Shown piece after piece: positions 16,706 through 27,807 of a stretch of 64,000 nt of DNA. This DNA comes from Serratia marcescens. GTDB taxonomy: Bacteria > Pseudomonadota > Gammaproteobacteria > Enterobacterales > Enterobacteriaceae. Numbering within the stretch: position 1 is the stretch's first letter; each line of letters begins with the position of its first letter. Under the pieces are notes generated by a model. The model did not search any database. It saw only the letters and a program-made list of their open reading frames with translations, and had not been told where the DNA came from. The stretch spans positions 1 through 64,000 of the forward strand of contig NZ_MJAO01000006.1 of NCBI RefSeq assembly GCF_001902635.1, read 5' to 3'. The translations under genes were made by a program, and so were the position numbers.

Positions 16706-18428
16706 GTCGCATCACTTTCTGCAAATGCGCGTTGAAGGCTTCTGCCTTCATAAAACCGGTGACCCGCTGGGCCGTCAGCTCCTGGCCCGCCGGATCGAAG
16801 AACAGGATCGTCGGCAGCCCCAGCACCTGCAGGTGCTTCAGCAGTGCCGCCTGTTCCGCGCCGTTGGCGGTGACGTCCGCCTGCAGCAGTACCGCGTTGG
16901 CCAGGCTCGCCTGCACCGCCGCGTCGCTGAAGGTGTATTTCTCGAACTCTTTACAGGCCACGCACCAGTCGGCGTACAGGTCCAGCATCACCGGCTTGCC
17001 GCGCGCCTGTTGCAGCGCCCGATCGAGCTGCTCGACGTTGTTGATGCGGGTAAAGGTCAGGTGCGACTGAGCGGCCTGCTGCGCCTGGTCGGCGCCGAAG
17101 GCCCAGTCCTGCAGCGGCCGTGCGGCGATCACTGCCGCCGCCAGCAGCAGCAGCTGCAAGGCGCGCACCCAGCCGCGTGCGCTTCTCAGGCTCAGGGCGA
17201 AGGCCCAGCCGAAGAACGCCAGGCCGAGCAGGCTCCACAGGCGCATGCCCCACAGATCGCCGATCACTCGCTCCAGCAGGAAGACCGGCAGCGCCAGGAT
17301 CACGAAGCCGAAGGCCTCTTTTACGTACTGCATCCACGGGCCGCTGCGCGGCAGCAGGCGGTTGCCGAACAGGGTGACGATCACCAGCGGAATGCCCATC
17401 CCCAGCGCGTACAGGTACAGCGTGCCGCCACCGGCCCACAGGTTACCGCTCTGGGCGATATACAGCAGGATGGCGCTGAGCGGCGCGGTGGTGCAGGGGG
17501 AACAAATCAGCCCGGCCAGGGCGCCCATCAGGAACACCCCGGTCAGCGAACCGCCGCGCTGGGTATTGCTCCAGTTCGCCAGCCGGGTTTGCAGCGCCGA
17601 GGGCAGCTGCAGGGAATAGAGGCCGAACATCGACAGCGCCAGCGCGATAAACAGCACCGACAGGCCGATCAGCACGTAAGGGTGCTGCAGCGCCGCCTGG
17701 AATTGCAGGCCGGCGGCGGCCACCACCAGCCCCAGCAGGGTGTAGGTGAGCGCCATGCCCTGCACGTAAACCACCGCCAGCGCCAGAATACGGCCGCTGC
17801 TTTGCGGCCGGTCGCGGCCGAGGATGATGCCGGAGATCAGCGGGTACATCGGCAGCACGCAGGGGGTGAAGGCGATGCCGATGCCGATCAGCAGTGCCCA
17901 CAGCGGAGAGAATGGCAGGCTGGCCGGTGCGGCGGGCTGTTCGGTTGGCGCAGGGGCAGCCGCCGGAAGTGGGGCCGCCGCGCTGGCGCTGACGACATCC
18001 AATGGAATGACCCGGGTTTCCGGCGGGTAGCAGAAGCCGGCCTCGGCGCAGCCTTGATAGGTGACGCTGAGGCTGGCGTTGGCCGCCGCCTGTTGCAGCG
18101 GCACCTGCAGATTCAGCTGTTGTTTGAAAATCGCCACTTCGCCAAAGAACTCGTCCTTGTGGCTCAGCCCTTCGGGCAGGGTAAACGCGCCGAGCGTCGC
18201 CTGTTGCGGCACCAGTTTGATCTGCTGGCGATACAGGTAGTAGCCGGGGCGGATCTGCCAATTCAGCATCACCTGGCTGCCTTGCTGTTTGAAATCGAAG
18301 GCGAAGGCCTGGTCGACAGGCACGAACTGGCTGCCGCCTTTCGGCGCGAACAGCGAAGCCTGCGCCGCCTGCGGCAGGAAGAACAGGCTGCACAGCAGCA
18401 AAATCAGTTTAATGAAGCGTTGATCCAT
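16695..18428 (-). CDS. dsbD: Thiol:disulfide interchange protein DsbD
   Basis: The 577-residue inner-membrane protein passes electrons from cytoplasmic thioredoxin to periplasmic DsbC, DsbG and CcmG. It shows a signal peptide (about 1-24), an N-terminal periplasmic domain with the redox pair CAEAGFC, eight membrane helices carrying the TPCVLPMYP and CSPCTTAP cysteines, and a C-terminal thioredoxin-like domain with YADWCVACK. All six redox cysteines are present. Its start overlaps the end of cutA by 25 bp, so the two are co-transcribed. The last codons and the TAG stop lie inside the ERIC element, so the C-terminus (RHTL) has been set by the repeat. Confidence 0.96.
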   Translation of the reverse strand: MDQRFIKLILLLCSLFFLPQAAQASLFAPKGGSQFVPVDQAFAFDFKQQGSQVMLNWQIRPGYYLYRQQIKLVPQQATLGAFTLPEGLSHKDEFFGEVAIFKQQLNLQVPLQQAAANASLSVTYQGCAEAGFCYPPETRVIPLDVVSASAAAPLPAAAPAPTEQPAAPASLPFSPLWALLIGIGIAFTPCVLPMYPLISGIILGRDRPQSSGRILALAVVYVQGMALTYTLLGLVVAAAGLQFQAALQHPYVLIGLSVLFIALALSMFGLYSLQLPSALQTRLANWSNTQRGGSLTGVFLMGALAGLICSPCTTAPLSAILLYIAQSGNLWAGGGTLYLYALGMGIPLVIVTLFGNRLLPRSGPWMQYVKEAFGFVILALPVFLLERVIGDLWGMRLWSLLGLAFFGWAFALSLRSARGWVRALQLLLLAAAVIAARPLQDWAFGADQAQQAAQSHLTFTRINNVEQLDRALQQARGKPVMLDLYADWCVACKEFEKYTFSDAAVQASLANAVLLQADVTANGAEQAALLKHLQVLGLPTILFFDPAGQELTAQRVTGFMKAEAFNAHLQKVMRHTL

Positions 18429-18727
18429 AACAGGTAGTCTTTATCTCCGGCCATCACCGGCAGCACCAGCAGCTCGGGCGTCTGGTAGGGGTGATGTTGT
18501 TTCAGGGTGTCGAGCAGGGCCTGCTGACGGCGGCGATCGCTTTTGAACAGCATCTGCACTTCGTATTCCTGTTCCAGTTTCCCTTCCCAGTAATACAGCG
18601 AGGTGGCGCCGGGCAGCAGCGTGGCGCAGGCCGCCAGCTTATCGCCCAAGACCCGCGCCGCCAGTTCCTGGGCGCTGGCTTCATCGGGTGCGGTACAGAG
18701 TATGACGACAGCTTCGCAATCAGACAT
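18404..18727 (-). CDS. cutA: Divalent-cation tolerance protein CutA
   Basis: The 107-residue CutA1 protein is a trimeric ferredoxin-like cytoplasmic protein linked to copper tolerance. The family core [20 protein letters not shown] and [14 protein letters not shown] is intact. I place the start at the ATG at 18727, which has GAGAGGGC upstream; an in-frame ATG five codons earlier (18742) is possible. It overlaps dsbD by 25 bp in the same direction, as in E. coli. The molecular role of CutA is still not clear in the family as a whole. Confidence 0.92.
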   Translation of the reverse strand: MSDCEAVVILCTAPDEASAQELAARVLGDKLAACATLLPGATSLYYWEGKLEQEYEVQMLFKSDRRRQQALLDTLKQHHPYQTPELLVLPVMAGDKDYLLWINASLN

Positions 18728-18800
18728 CTTCAGCCCTCTCATCGGTTCGAATGGGCACTATACCCTGAAGGCGGATTGGCTAGAAGGTGAGTTTATCGCC

Positions 18801-18829
18801 AAAAGGAAAACCGGGGCCGCAGCCCCGGT
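18801..18829 (-). terminator. Terminator of dcuA
   Basis: On the minus strand ACCGGGGC pairs with GCCCCGGT around a 4-nt loop and is followed by TTTCCTTTT. It starts 7 bp after the dcuA stop. Confidence 0.85.
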
Positions 18830-18836
18830 CGAAGCG

Positions 18837-20138
18837 TTACAGCATGATGCTGCCGAGCAGGAAGCCGAATACCACGGCGAAGATCACGCCCATGGTGCCG
18901 GGAATGAAGAACGGATGGTTGAACACGAAACGGCCGATGCGCGTAGTGCCGGTATCGTCCATCTGCACCGCGGCGACCAGCGTCGGGTAGGTCGGCAGGA
19001 TGAACAGGCCGGAGACGGCGGCGAAGGAAGCGACGGCAGTCAGTGGCGATACGTTCAGCGCCAGCGCCATCGGCATCAGCGCCTTGGCGGTAGCGGCCTG
19101 CGAGTACAGCAGCGCCGAGCAGAAGAAGAAGATCACCGCCAGCAGCCACGGGTGCGATTGGATAACCGTGCCTGCCGTCTCTTTGATCCAGTCGATGTTG
19201 GCCTGCACGAAGGTATCGCCCAGCCAGGCGACGCCCAGAATACAGATACAGGCGCTCATGCCGGCCTTGAAGGTGCTGGAGTTCAGCACCATGTCGGTGT
19301 CGACGCGGCACAGCAGGGTGGTCAGGGTGGCGACGCTCAGCATGATGATCAGGATGGCGTTGGTGGTGTTCATCAGCGGCTTGGCCACCAGGCCCAGGCC
19401 CGGGCTGTTGATGATGGCGTAGGCGACCACGCACAGCACGCCCAGCAGGAACAACAGCACCGAGGTTTTGGCGCGCGGTTTGATCGCCAGTGCCTTGTTG
19501 CCGCGCAGGGTGATCAGGCCTTCTTCCAGGCGTTTCAGGTACACCGGATCGTTAGACAGCTTGGAGTCGAACAGCCAGGTCACCAGCAGCGACATCACCA
19601 GCACGGCGCAGAAGGTGGACGGGATCACCACCATCAGCAGGTGCAGGTAGCTGACGCCGTGGCCTTCCATCACCGAAGACATGTACACCACCGCGGCGGA
19701 GATCGGCGAGGCGGTGATGGCGATCTGGGCGGAGACCACGGCGGTCGACAGCGGCCGGCAAGGCTTGATGCCCTGTTCTTTCGCCACTTCGGCGATCACC
19801 GGCAGCGCCGAGAGCGAGATGTTGCCGGTACCGGCAAAGATGGTCAGGAAGTAGGTGACGATAGGGGCGAGAATGGTGATGTGCTTGGGGTTCTTGCGCA
19901 GCAGCTTTTCGGTCTGCTGCACCAGGTAGTCCATCCCCCCGGCGACCTGCATGGCGGAGATCGCCGCGATCACCGCCATGATGATGGAAATCACGTCGAA
20001 GGGAATGCTGCCCGGCTTGACGCCGATCAGCGCCAGGACCAAGACGCCCAATCCCCCCGCGAACCCGATACCGATACCGCCCAACCTGGCCCCTAAAAAG
20101 ATGGCCAGCAGAACGATAACCAACTCTACGGCTAGCAT
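18837..20138 (-). CDS. dcuA: Anaerobic C4-dicarboxylate transporter DcuA
   Basis: The 433-residue inner-membrane antiporter exchanges aspartate, fumarate or malate for succinate. It has about ten to twelve hydrophobic helices along the whole length and the family start MLAVELVIVLLAIFLGARLG. It lies downstream of aspA in the same direction, as in E. coli, and supplies aspartate to AspA and fumarate to the fumarate reductase encoded 8 kb away. The start has GGAGT 8 bases upstream. An ERIC element fills most of the aspA-dcuA gap. Confidence 0.95.
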   Translation of the reverse strand: MLAVELVIVLLAIFLGARLGGIGIGFAGGLGVLVLALIGVKPGSIPFDVISIIMAVIAAISAMQVAGGMDYLVQQTEKLLRKNPKHITILAPIVTYFLTIFAGTGNISLSALPVIAEVAKEQGIKPCRPLSTAVVSAQIAITASPISAAVVYMSSVMEGHGVSYLHLLMVVIPSTFCAVLVMSLLVTWLFDSKLSNDPVYLKRLEEGLITLRGNKALAIKPRAKTSVLLFLLGVLCVVAYAIINSPGLGLVAKPLMNTTNAILIIMLSVATLTTLLCRVDTDMVLNSSTFKAGMSACICILGVAWLGDTFVQANIDWIKETAGTVIQSHPWLLAVIFFFCSALLYSQAATAKALMPMALALNVSPLTAVASFAAVSGLFILPTYPTLVAAVQMDDTGTTRIGRFVFNHPFFIPGTMGVIFAVVFGFLLGSIML

Positions 20139-20162
20139 AGTGTTTACTCCTTAAAATGAGAT

Positions 20163-20288
20163 TTCCCGTCATCCTTGAAACTGCATCGGTGTTGGCTGCG
20201 AGCGCTCACCCCAGTCACTTACTTGAGTAAGCTCCTGGGGACTTGCGCGCTTGCCGTCTTGATGCAGTCCCAATGATTTAGGGTGTAA
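20163..20288. repeat. ERIC element
   Basis: A copy of standard length (about 125 bp), with the exact core CGCTCACCCCAGTCACTTAC and the opposite arm TAAGCTCCTGGGGA. Its ends are less well kept (TTTCCCGTC / GGGTGTAAA). It lies between aspA and dcuA. Confidence 0.9.
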
Positions 20289-20326
20289 ATTGAAAATAAA
20301 ACGTTAAAATTTTGTGGGCGCCGGAA

Positions 20327-20366
20327 AGTAAAAAGGCACGCTATCCAGAGGATTTAGCGTGCCTTT
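20327..20366 (-). terminator. Terminator of aspA
   Basis: The stem AAAGGCACGCTA / TAGCGTGCCTTT with an 11-nt loop is followed on the minus strand by TTTTACTTT. It lies 21 bp after the aspA stop and would limit read-through into dcuA. Confidence 0.8.
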
Positions 20367-20387
20367 CAGGGCTACCGGGTAGGTCTG

Positions 20388-21824
20388 TTATTGTTCATTT
20401 TCATCCGTATAGCGTTTGGCTTTATAGGCCGGGTGCATCAGGTTCTCCACGGAGAAGATGTCATCCAGCTCGGCTTCGGTCAGCAGGCCGCGTTCCAGCA
20501 CCACTTCGCGCACGCTCTTGCCGGTTTCGGCGCAGATCTTCCCGACGATGTCACCGTTGTGGTGGCCGATGAACGGGTTCAGATAGGTGACGATACCGAT
20601 CGAGTTGAAGACGTAGTGTTCGCAGACTTCTTTATTCGCGGTGATGCCGTTAATGCATTTTTCCAGCAGGTTGTAGCAGGCGTTGGTCAGGATGTGGATC
20701 GACTCGAACATCGCCTGGCCGATCACCGGCTCCATCACGTTCAACTGCAACTGGCCCGCTTCGGCCGCCATGGTAACGCAAGTGTCGTTGCCAATCACCT
20801 TGAAACACACCTGATTGACCACTTCCGGCACCACCGGGTTGACTTTGGCCGGCATGATGGACGAGCCCGCCTGCAGTTCCGGCAGGTTGATCTCGTTCAG
20901 GCCGGCGCGCGGGCCGGAGGAGAGCAGGCGCAGGTCGTTACAGATTTTGGACAGTTTCACCGCCAGGCGTTTGAGCGCGCTGTGCACCATCACATAGGCG
21001 CCGCAGTCGGAGGTGGCTTCGATCAGGTCTTCCGCCGGTACCACCGGCAGGCCGCTGACTTCCGCCAGTTTTTGCACCGCCAGCGGCTGGTAGCCTTCCG
21101 GGGTGTTGAGCGCGGTGCCGATGGCGGTGGCGCCCAGGTTGACCTCCAGCAGCAGCTCCGCGGTGCGGTGCAGGTTGCGGGTTTCTTCGTTCAGCAGCAC
21201 GCTGAACGCGTGGAATTCCTGGCCGAGCGTCATCGGCACCGCGTCTTGCAGCTGGGTGCGGCCCATTTTCAGGATGGTTTCGAACTCTTTCGCCTTGCGA
21301 TCTAAGCCTTCGCGCAGTTGGTTGATGGCGTCGATCAGTTTCTGGTTGGAGGCGTACACCGCGATGCGGAACCCGGTCGGGTAGGCGTCGTTGGTGGACT
21401 GGCACTTATTGAGGTGATCGTTCGGGTTCAGGTACTGGTATTCGCCCTTTTGGTGGCCCATCAGCTCCAGGCCGATGTTCGCCAGCACTTCGTTGGTGTT
21501 CATGTTCAGCGAGGTGCCCGCACCGCCCTGGAACACGTCCACCGGGAACTGATCCATGCATTTGCCTTTATCCAGCACTTCGTCACAGGCCTGGATGATG
21601 ACGTCGGCGATTTTGCGCGGGATGGTTTTGAGTTCTTTGTTGGCCATCGCCGCGGCTTTTTTCACCATCACCATGCCGCGAACGAACTCGGGGACGTCGC
21701 TGATTTTGCTGTTGCTGATGTAGAAGTTTTCAATCGCACGCAGAGTGTGAACTCCGTAGTAAGCGTCTGCGGGGACTTCACGTGTTCCTAACAGGTCTTC
21801 TTCGATACGAATGTTGTTTGACAT
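20388..21824 (-). CDS. aspA: Aspartate ammonia-lyase (aspartase)
   Basis: The 478-residue fumarase/aspartase-superfamily enzyme converts L-aspartate to fumarate and ammonia in the cytoplasm. The superfamily signature [11 protein letters not shown] is present, as are the substrate-binding TSTD-like loop in [12 protein letters not shown] and the ENFYISN segment near the N-terminus. Length matches E. coli AspA. It feeds fumarate to fumarate reductase during anaerobic growth, together with DcuA. A CRP-like site lies about 210 bp upstream. Confidence 0.97.
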   Translation of the reverse strand: MSNNIRIEEDLLGTREVPADAYYGVHTLRAIENFYISNSKISDVPEFVRGMVMVKKAAAMANKELKTIPRKIADVIIQACDEVLDKGKCMDQFPVDVFQGGAGTSLNMNTNEVLANIGLELMGHQKGEYQYLNPNDHLNKCQSTNDAYPTGFRIAVYASNQKLIDAINQLREGLDRKAKEFETILKMGRTQLQDAVPMTLGQEFHAFSVLLNEETRNLHRTAELLLEVNLGATAIGTALNTPEGYQPLAVQKLAEVSGLPVVPAEDLIEATSDCGAYVMVHSALKRLAVKLSKICNDLRLLSSGPRAGLNEINLPELQAGSSIMPAKVNPVVPEVVNQVCFKVIGNDTCVTMAAEAGQLQLNVMEPVIGQAMFESIHILTNACYNLLEKCINGITANKEVCEHYVFNSIGIVTYLNPFIGHHNGDIVGKICAETGKSVREVVLERGLLTEAELDDIFSVENLMHPAYKAKRYTDENEQ

Positions 21825-22032
21825 GAGAACCTTCTCTATGTGTTGCTGCCGAATTAATAATTTGTCAGGTCAAGGCTGGTAAGGGCGCAGCCTAAATTAA
21901 TATTGCCGAAGGCTTGGGGCGTGAAACGATTAACCAAATCGCCCGTTGCTGCCCAGATCATATGCTGGTTGGTAAGAAATGACTGAATCCAGATCACCTT
22001 ATGGTGTTTAAGGATATGCCCTTTTCCGGTTC

Positions 22033-22048
22033 TGTGACTTCTTTCACG
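22033..22048. promoter_or_regulatory. Possible CRP site in the aspA-fxsA gap
   Basis: TGTGACTTCTTTCACG fits the CRP pattern TGTGA-N6-TCACA with one mismatch. It lies in the 369-bp gap between the divergent aspA and fxsA genes. E. coli aspA is catabolite-controlled, so it most likely serves aspA. The rest of the gap shows no gene. Confidence 0.45.
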
Positions 22049-22193
22049 TTTGTGAACTTTAGCAATAAAAACCGGCTCTCGGTTGAAATGGCGGGGGGAT
22101 GTCCCCATTGTAGTGGGGTCGGCCGTTTACGGCCTCTTTTTTCGCGCCGTCGCCCCGTGGCGGCCGCGCTTTACCTACCGATAGGAGAACCAG

Positions 22194-22682
22194 GTGCGCT
22201 GGTTACCGCTACTGCTGATATTTCTGCTGGCTTACATAGAAATATCCATCTTTATCAAAGTCGCCGCCGTGCTCGGCGTGGCTGTCACCCTGCTGCTGGT
22301 GGTGTTCAGCTCTTGCGTCGGCATTTCGCTGGTGCGCAATCAGGGCATGAAAACCTTCGTGCAGATGCAGCAAAAACTGGCGGCCGGTGAAAGCCCGGCG
22401 GCGGAGATGGTGAAAAGCGTTTCGCTGGTGCTGGCGGGCTTCCTGCTGCTGATACCGGGCTTTTTCACCGACTTCCTCGGCCTGTTGCTGCTGTTGCCGC
22501 CGGTGCAAAAATCGTTGACGCTGAAGCTGATGCCGCATCTGTCGGTTTACCGCCCCGGTGGTTGGACGGGGGGCGACGCCGCCAACGGCAACACCTTCGA
22601 CGGCGAATTTCAGCGCAAGGACGACGATCGTCCGGTGCTGGAACATCGCCCGGACGAGGACCGCAAACCTCACGATCGTTAA
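22194..22682 (+). CDS. fxsA: FxsA membrane protein
   Basis: The 162-residue inner-membrane protein has three to four hydrophobic helices in the first 110 residues (for example LLLIFLLAYIEISIFIKVAA) and an acidic, polar C-terminal tail rich in Asp and Arg. It begins at a GTG with ATAGGAGAA upstream. In E. coli FxsA is named for suppression of F-plasmid exclusion of phage T7; its normal role is unclear. It lies directly before groESL as in E. coli, separated by a terminator and a heat-shock promoter. Confidence 0.92.
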   Translation: MRWLPLLLIFLLAYIEISIFIKVAAVLGVAVTLLLVVFSSCVGISLVRNQGMKTFVQMQQKLAAGESPAAEMVKSVSLVLAGFLLLIPGFFTDFLGLLLLLPPVQKSLTLKLMPHLSVYRPGGWTGGDAANGNTFDGEFQRKDDDRPVLEHRPDEDRKPHDR

Positions 22683-22683
22683 C

Positions 22684-22708
22684 AAAACGCGGCCTGGGCC
22701 GCGTTTTT
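22684..22708 (+). terminator. Terminator of fxsA
   Basis: AAAACGCGGCC is followed by its complement GGCCGCGTTTTT, directly after the fxsA stop. It insulates fxsA from groES. Confidence 0.85.
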
Positions 22709-22761
22709 CATCTCCGCCGCGCCCGCGCGACCAAAAATGCGAAATTTTTTTCGTTTGCCCC

Positions 22762-22787
22762 CTTGAAGGGGGCTGGAACGCCCCCAT
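22762..22787 (+). promoter_or_regulatory. Sigma-32 heat-shock promoter of groESL
   Basis: CTTGAA (22762-22767) and CCCCAT (22782-22787), with a 14-bp spacer, match the RpoH consensus and the known E. coli groE promoter layout. It lies about 85 bp before groES. Confidence 0.9.
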
Positions 22788-22871
22788 CTCAAATGCCACG
22801 AGGCCGGTAATAACAACCATCCGGTGTACAACCCTAAATCTGATAGAGACCTTCTTACAGGAGAGCGTTCA

Positions 22872-23165
22872 ATGAGTATTCGTCCATTGCATGACCGCGT
22901 TATCGTCAAGCGCAAAGAAGTTGAATCAAAATCTGCTGGCGGCATCGTCCTGACTGGCTCTGCTGCGGGTAAATCCACTCGCGGTGAAGTGGTTGCAGTG
23001 GGTAAAGGGCGTGTGCTGGAAAGCGGCAACATCCAACCGCTGGATGTGAAAGTTGGCGATATCGTGATTTTCAACGACGGCTACGGCGTGAAAGCAGAGA
23101 AGATCGACAATGAAGAAGTGTTGATCATGTCCGAAAGCGACATTCTGGCAATTGTTGAAGCGTAA
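22872..23165 (+). CDS. groES: Co-chaperonin GroES
   Basis: The 97-residue product ([19 protein letters not shown]...) is the heptameric lid of the GroEL folding chamber. It contains the mobile loop ([16 protein letters not shown], about residues 16-31) and the roof hairpin. I use the ATG at 22872 with AGGAGAG upstream; the frame is open 16 codons further back, but that is not family sequence. It is co-transcribed with groEL, 44 bp downstream, from the sigma-32 promoter. Confidence 0.98.
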   Translation: MSIRPLHDRVIVKRKEVESKSAGGIVLTGSAAGKSTRGEVVAVGKGRVLESGNIQPLDVKVGDIVIFNDGYGVKAEKIDNEEVLIMSESDILAIVEA

Positions 23166-23197
23166 TTGCGCTTTATCTTCTGAACTGAACGAGTTGA

Positions 23198-24856
<1,659 letters not shown>

Positions 24857-24885
24857 TCATCCCCCACACGTTCGTGTGCTGAGAA

Positions 24886-24912
24886 CCCCGGCCAAATGGC
24901 CGGGGTTTTTTT
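24886..24912 (+). terminator. Terminator of groESL
   Basis: The stem CCCCGGCC / GGCCGGGG with an AAAT loop is followed by seven T residues, 30 bp after the groEL stop. Confidence 0.95.
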
Positions 24913-25099
24913 ATGCCTGCGCGCGGCAGCACTGTATTTGATGATATTTTTGCCGCCCGGGGCGATTTAGCTGGTAAACTGGTAAGTCATCAGCTGTCGC
25001 TCAAGACGTTGGCCCACTAGCGTGGCAACGGATGCTTAAGAGATGGCATCGCTTTCTGATAAGCTTTTGCGTAATTCTCAACATCGAATGGGGAACAAG

Positions 25100-25444
25100 A
25101 TGCGGATTAAAGCCTTACTGGGTCTTTCGGCAGCGATGCTGCTGGCGGGTTGCAGCACCACGAATGAACTGACCGCTGCGGGTCAGCAGATCAAGTTCAC
25201 CGACAGCAAGCCGGCGGCGGAATGCCAGCTGCTGGGGGAAGTGACCGGCACCCAGAGCAACTGGCTGTCCGGCAACGGCGGTGAAGGCAGCTCCATGCGC
25301 GGTGCGGCCAACGATCTGCGCAACAAGGCGGCGGCGATGGGCGGCAACGTGATCTACGGCGCCAACAGCCCGAGCCAGAACCTGCTCTCCAGCTTCGCGC
25401 CGCTGGACAGCAAAATGGTCGGCCAGGTTTACAAGTGCCCCTAA
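25100..25444 (+). CDS. yjeI: DUF4156 lipoprotein YjeI
   Basis: The 114-residue protein begins MRIKALLGLSAAMLLAGCST, a signal peptide with the lipobox LAGC, so it is a lipoprotein. The mature part matches the DUF4156 family: a short domain with two further cysteines, Gly-rich in the middle. I choose the ATG at 25100 over an in-frame ATG 19 codons upstream because it gives a proper signal peptide. Position between groEL and epmB is that of E. coli yjeI. Function unknown. Confidence 0.9.
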   Translation: MRIKALLGLSAAMLLAGCSTTNELTAAGQQIKFTDSKPAAECQLLGEVTGTQSNWLSGNGGEGSSMRGAANDLRNKAAAMGGNVIYGANSPSQNLLSSFAPLDSKMVGQVYKCP

Positions 25445-25477
25445 GGCGCTGAGGCCGACAGCCGCGAAGAGATAAAA

Positions 25478-25507
25478 AAAAGAGGAATGCCATGGCATTC
25501 CTCTTTT
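25478..25507. terminator. Bidirectional terminator between yjeI and epmB
   Basis: The long perfect stem AAAAGAGGAATGC / GCATTCCTCTTTT with a CATG loop has A-runs before it and T-runs after it, so it can end transcription from both converging genes. Confidence 0.92.
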
Positions 25508-25528
25508 CGTTGGCGCGAGCGCTGCGCG

Positions 25529-26557
25529 TCACTCCTGCATCAGGCGCAGGTCGATCGGCGTTTTGCTCGGTTCGCCGCCCACTTCACGCGTCAGGCGCGG
25601 CACCAGATAACCGGACACCTTGCTCAGCAGCGCCTGCATGATGGCGCGCGCCTCATCGTCACTGACCATGAAGTGCGCCGCGCCCTGCACCTTGTCCAGC
25701 ACGTGGATGTAATAGGGCAGGATACCGGCGTCGAACAGCGCGTTGCTGAGCGCCGCCAGCGTGTCGGCGTTGTCGTTGACGTCGCGCAGCAGCACGCTCT
25801 GGTTGAGCAGCGTGACGCCGGCCAGGCGCAGCTGCGCCATGGCGCTCTGCAGATCGCGGTCAATTTCGTTGGCGTGGTTGATGTGCGTGACCATCAGCAC
25901 CTGCAGGCGCGAGGCCGACAGCAGGCGGCACAGCGCCGGCGTAATGCGCGCCGGGATCACCACCGGCAAACGGGTGTGAATGCGCAGGCGTTTCAGGTGA
26001 GGGATGCTCTCCAGTTCGCCGACCAGCCACTCCAGCTCGCTGTCTTTCGCCATCAGCGGATCGCCGCCGGAAAAAATGATCTCGTCCAGTTCCGGGTGTT
26101 GGCGGATATAATCCAGCGCCTGCCGCCAGTTGTTCTTATTGCCCTGATTATCCTGATAGGGGAAGTGGCGGCGGAAGCAGTAGCGGCAGTTGACCGCGCA
26201 GCCGCCCTTGACCAGCAGCAGCGCGCGATTGCGGTATTTGTGCAGCAGGCCCGGCACCACGCTGCGCTGCTCATCGAGCGGATCGGTGGTGAACCCTGGG
26301 GCGTTGATGAACTCCTCTCTGGCGGTCAGCACCTGGCGCAGCAGCGGGTCGTTGGCATCCCCGGGGCGCATGCGTGCGGCGAAGGCGCGCGGCACGCGCA
26401 GGGCAAACAGCCGGCGGGCATCGCGCCCCTGCGGCAGTTCCGGGTGCGTATTCAGTGACAAAAGCTGCAGTAATTCATCAGGATCGGTAATAACATCGGC
26501 GAGTTGATGCAACCAATCTTCTCTATGTGCCGTACTTTGGGTTATAATGTGTGCCAT
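25529..26557 (-). CDS. epmB: EF-P beta-lysylation enzyme EpmB (lysine 2,3-aminomutase-like)
   Basis: This 342-residue radical-SAM enzyme converts alpha-lysine to (R)-beta-lysine, which EpmA then attaches to elongation factor P. The CxxxCxxC cluster is CAVNCRYC followed by FRRHFPY, near residue 115, and a FSGGDPL segment follows near 160. PLP-binding residues are expected in the C-terminal half. It is divergent from efp, with only 42 bp between the start codons, so the two share a promoter region. Its partner EpmA is encoded at 32013-32990. Confidence 0.96.
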   Translation of the reverse strand: MAHIITQSTAHREDWLHQLADVITDPDELLQLLSLNTHPELPQGRDARRLFALRVPRAFAARMRPGDANDPLLRQVLTAREEFINAPGFTTDPLDEQRSVVPGLLHKYRNRALLLVKGGCAVNCRYCFRRHFPYQDNQGNKNNWRQALDYIRQHPELDEIIFSGGDPLMAKDSELEWLVGELESIPHLKRLRIHTRLPVVIPARITPALCRLLSASRLQVLMVTHINHANEIDRDLQSAMAQLRLAGVTLLNQSVLLRDVNDNADTLAALSNALFDAGILPYYIHVLDKVQGAAHFMVSDDEARAIMQALLSKVSGYLVPRLTREVGGEPSKTPIDLRLMQE

Positions 26558-26599
26558 TTTTTTGGCTAAGCTACCAGTTCAAATATTCAGAGGGCCATC

Positions 26600-27166
26600 A
26601 TGGCGACTTATTCTAGCAACGATTTCCGTCCGGGTCTTAAAATCATGTTCGAGGGCGAACCTTACGCCGTCGAAGCCAGTGAGTTCGTTAAGCCGGGCAA
26701 AGGCCAGGCGTTTGCGCGCGTGAAAATGCGTCGTCTGCTGACCGGCACCCGCGTGGAAAAAACCTTCAAGTCTACCGATTCTTGCGAAGGCGCAGATGTG
26801 GTAGATACCAACATGAACTACCTGTACAGCGACGGTGAGTTCTACCACTTCATGCACCCTGAGACTTTCGAACAGCATCAGGTTGACGGCAAAACTGTAT
26901 CTGACGCGGCAAAATGGCTGCAGGACAACGCGGAGTGCATCATCACCCTGTGGGATGGTCGCCCAATCGCCGTTCAGCCGCCGAACTTCATCGAAGCGGA
27001 AATCACCGATACCGATCCGGGCCTGAAAGGCGATACCGCAGGGACTGGCGGCAAGCCGGCTACCCTGAGCACCGGCGCCGTGGTTAAAGTACCGTTGTTC
27101 GTCCAGATTGGCGAAGTCGTTCGCGTTGACACCCGCTCTGGCGAATACGTCTCTCGCGTTAAATAA
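26600..27166 (+). CDS. efp: Elongation factor P
   Basis: The 188-residue three-domain tRNA-mimic relieves ribosome stalling at polyproline stretches. The modified lysine is K34, in the loop VKPGKGQAF. The presence of Lys there, with epmA and epmB in the same window, fits the beta-lysylation pathway of Enterobacterales. The start ATG at 26600 faces epmB. A strong terminator follows. Confidence 0.98.
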   Translation: MATYSSNDFRPGLKIMFEGEPYAVEASEFVKPGKGQAFARVKMRRLLTGTRVEKTFKSTDSCEGADVVDTNMNYLYSDGEFYHFMHPETFEQHQVDGKTVSDAAKWLQDNAECIITLWDGRPIAVQPPNFIEAEITDTDPGLKGDTAGTGGKPATLSTGAVVKVPLFVQIGEVVRVDTRSGEYVSRVK

Positions 27167-27172
27167 GTTTCA

Positions 27173-27204
27173 AAGCAGAGGAACCCCAGCGGTTCCTCTG
27201 CTTT
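27173..27204 (+). terminator. Terminator of efp
   Basis: A 14-bp perfect stem (AAAGCAGAGGAACC / GGTTCCTCTGCTTT) with a 5-nt loop lies directly after the efp stop. The T-tract is short (CTTTATC), but the stem is strong. Confidence 0.8.
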
Positions 27205-27236
27205 ATCCCATCCTCGTTCGTTGGCAGAAAATCCGC

Positions 27237-27368
27237 ATGTTCAAGAAAACGTTGTTGGCCGTGCTCTCCCTGTTGTTCCTTTTCTCCCTTAGCGGTTGCA
27301 ATACGTTTCGCGGTTTCGGCGAAGACGTTCAGCATCTCGGCGGCGCCATCTCGCGCACGGCCAGCTGA
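27237..27368 (+). CDS. ecnA: Entericidin A
   Basis: A 43-residue lipoprotein with signal peptide [20 protein letters not shown], followed by the lipidated Cys and the short helix [18 protein letters not shown]. Entericidin A is described as the antidote to the bacteriolytic entericidin B in E. coli. The pair lies between efp and gdx, as in E. coli. The ORF is embedded in a longer open frame that starts in efp; the ATG at 27237 gives the family start. Confidence 0.92.
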   Translation: MFKKTLLAVLSLLFLFSLSGCNTFRGFGEDVQHLGGAISRTAS

Positions 27369-27484
27369 CCCGCCCTTTAATCCGATGTATTTGCGCCACA
27401 AAGCCGGTGGCGATTCCCCCTCCGTCAATTTTGACTAAGCTTAAAGAGCCGTACTTTTTCATCACGACCAAGAAGGGCTTTCTT

Positions 27485-27616
27485 ATGCTGAAGAAAAGTA
27501 TTATCGCGATCTTCTCCTTGATGATTTTGGCCTCGTTGACCGCCTGCAATACCACCCGCGGCGTGGGTGAAGACATTCAGGCCGGCGGCAAGGCCATTCA
27601 GCGCAGCGCGGAATAA
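27485..27616 (+). CDS. ecnB: Entericidin B
   Basis: A 43-residue lipoprotein with signal peptide [20 protein letters not shown], then Cys, then [20 protein letters not shown]. It is the bacteriolytic partner of EcnA. In E. coli it is made in stationary phase under RpoS control. It is transcribed in the same direction as ecnA with a 116-bp gap, enough for its own promoter. The mature peptides of EcnA and EcnB share the N-T-x-R-G-x-G-E-D pattern. Confidence 0.92.
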   Translation: MLKKSIIAIFSLMILASLTACNTTRGVGEDIQAGGKAIQRSAE

Positions 27617-27743
27617 TCCGTACTCCACCCGGCGGCGTTCCACAAACGGGGGCCGCCGCATTACAAACCCTTGTCTATGTGTTTGCGCTGCTGCTATCCT
27701 GCCGCGGTGCGGGTGAGGTTGCCCGCCATTCATCACCCAGCTG

Positions 27744-27800
27744 AACGGGACGACCCGTTTACGCGTCATTATATCGGGGACGACCCCAGTGGTAGGGAGG
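27744..27800 (+). promoter_or_regulatory. Guanidine-II (mini-ykkC) riboswitch upstream of gdx
   Basis: Two small hairpins carry the hallmark ACGR loops: ACGGG-ACGA-CCCGT at 27745-27758 and GGGG-ACGA-CCCC at 27776-27787. They are followed by AGGGAGG, the ribosome-binding site of the guanidine exporter gene that starts at 27808. This is the standard guanidine-II architecture and should turn translation on when guanidinium is present. Confidence 0.93.
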
Positions 27801-27807
27801 CCGTCTC

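Noticed and set aside
16704..18437. A 577-codon open frame on the plus strand
   Set aside because: It is the antisense shadow of dsbD, rich in Gln, Arg and His without domain structure; such frames are common in GC-rich DNA.
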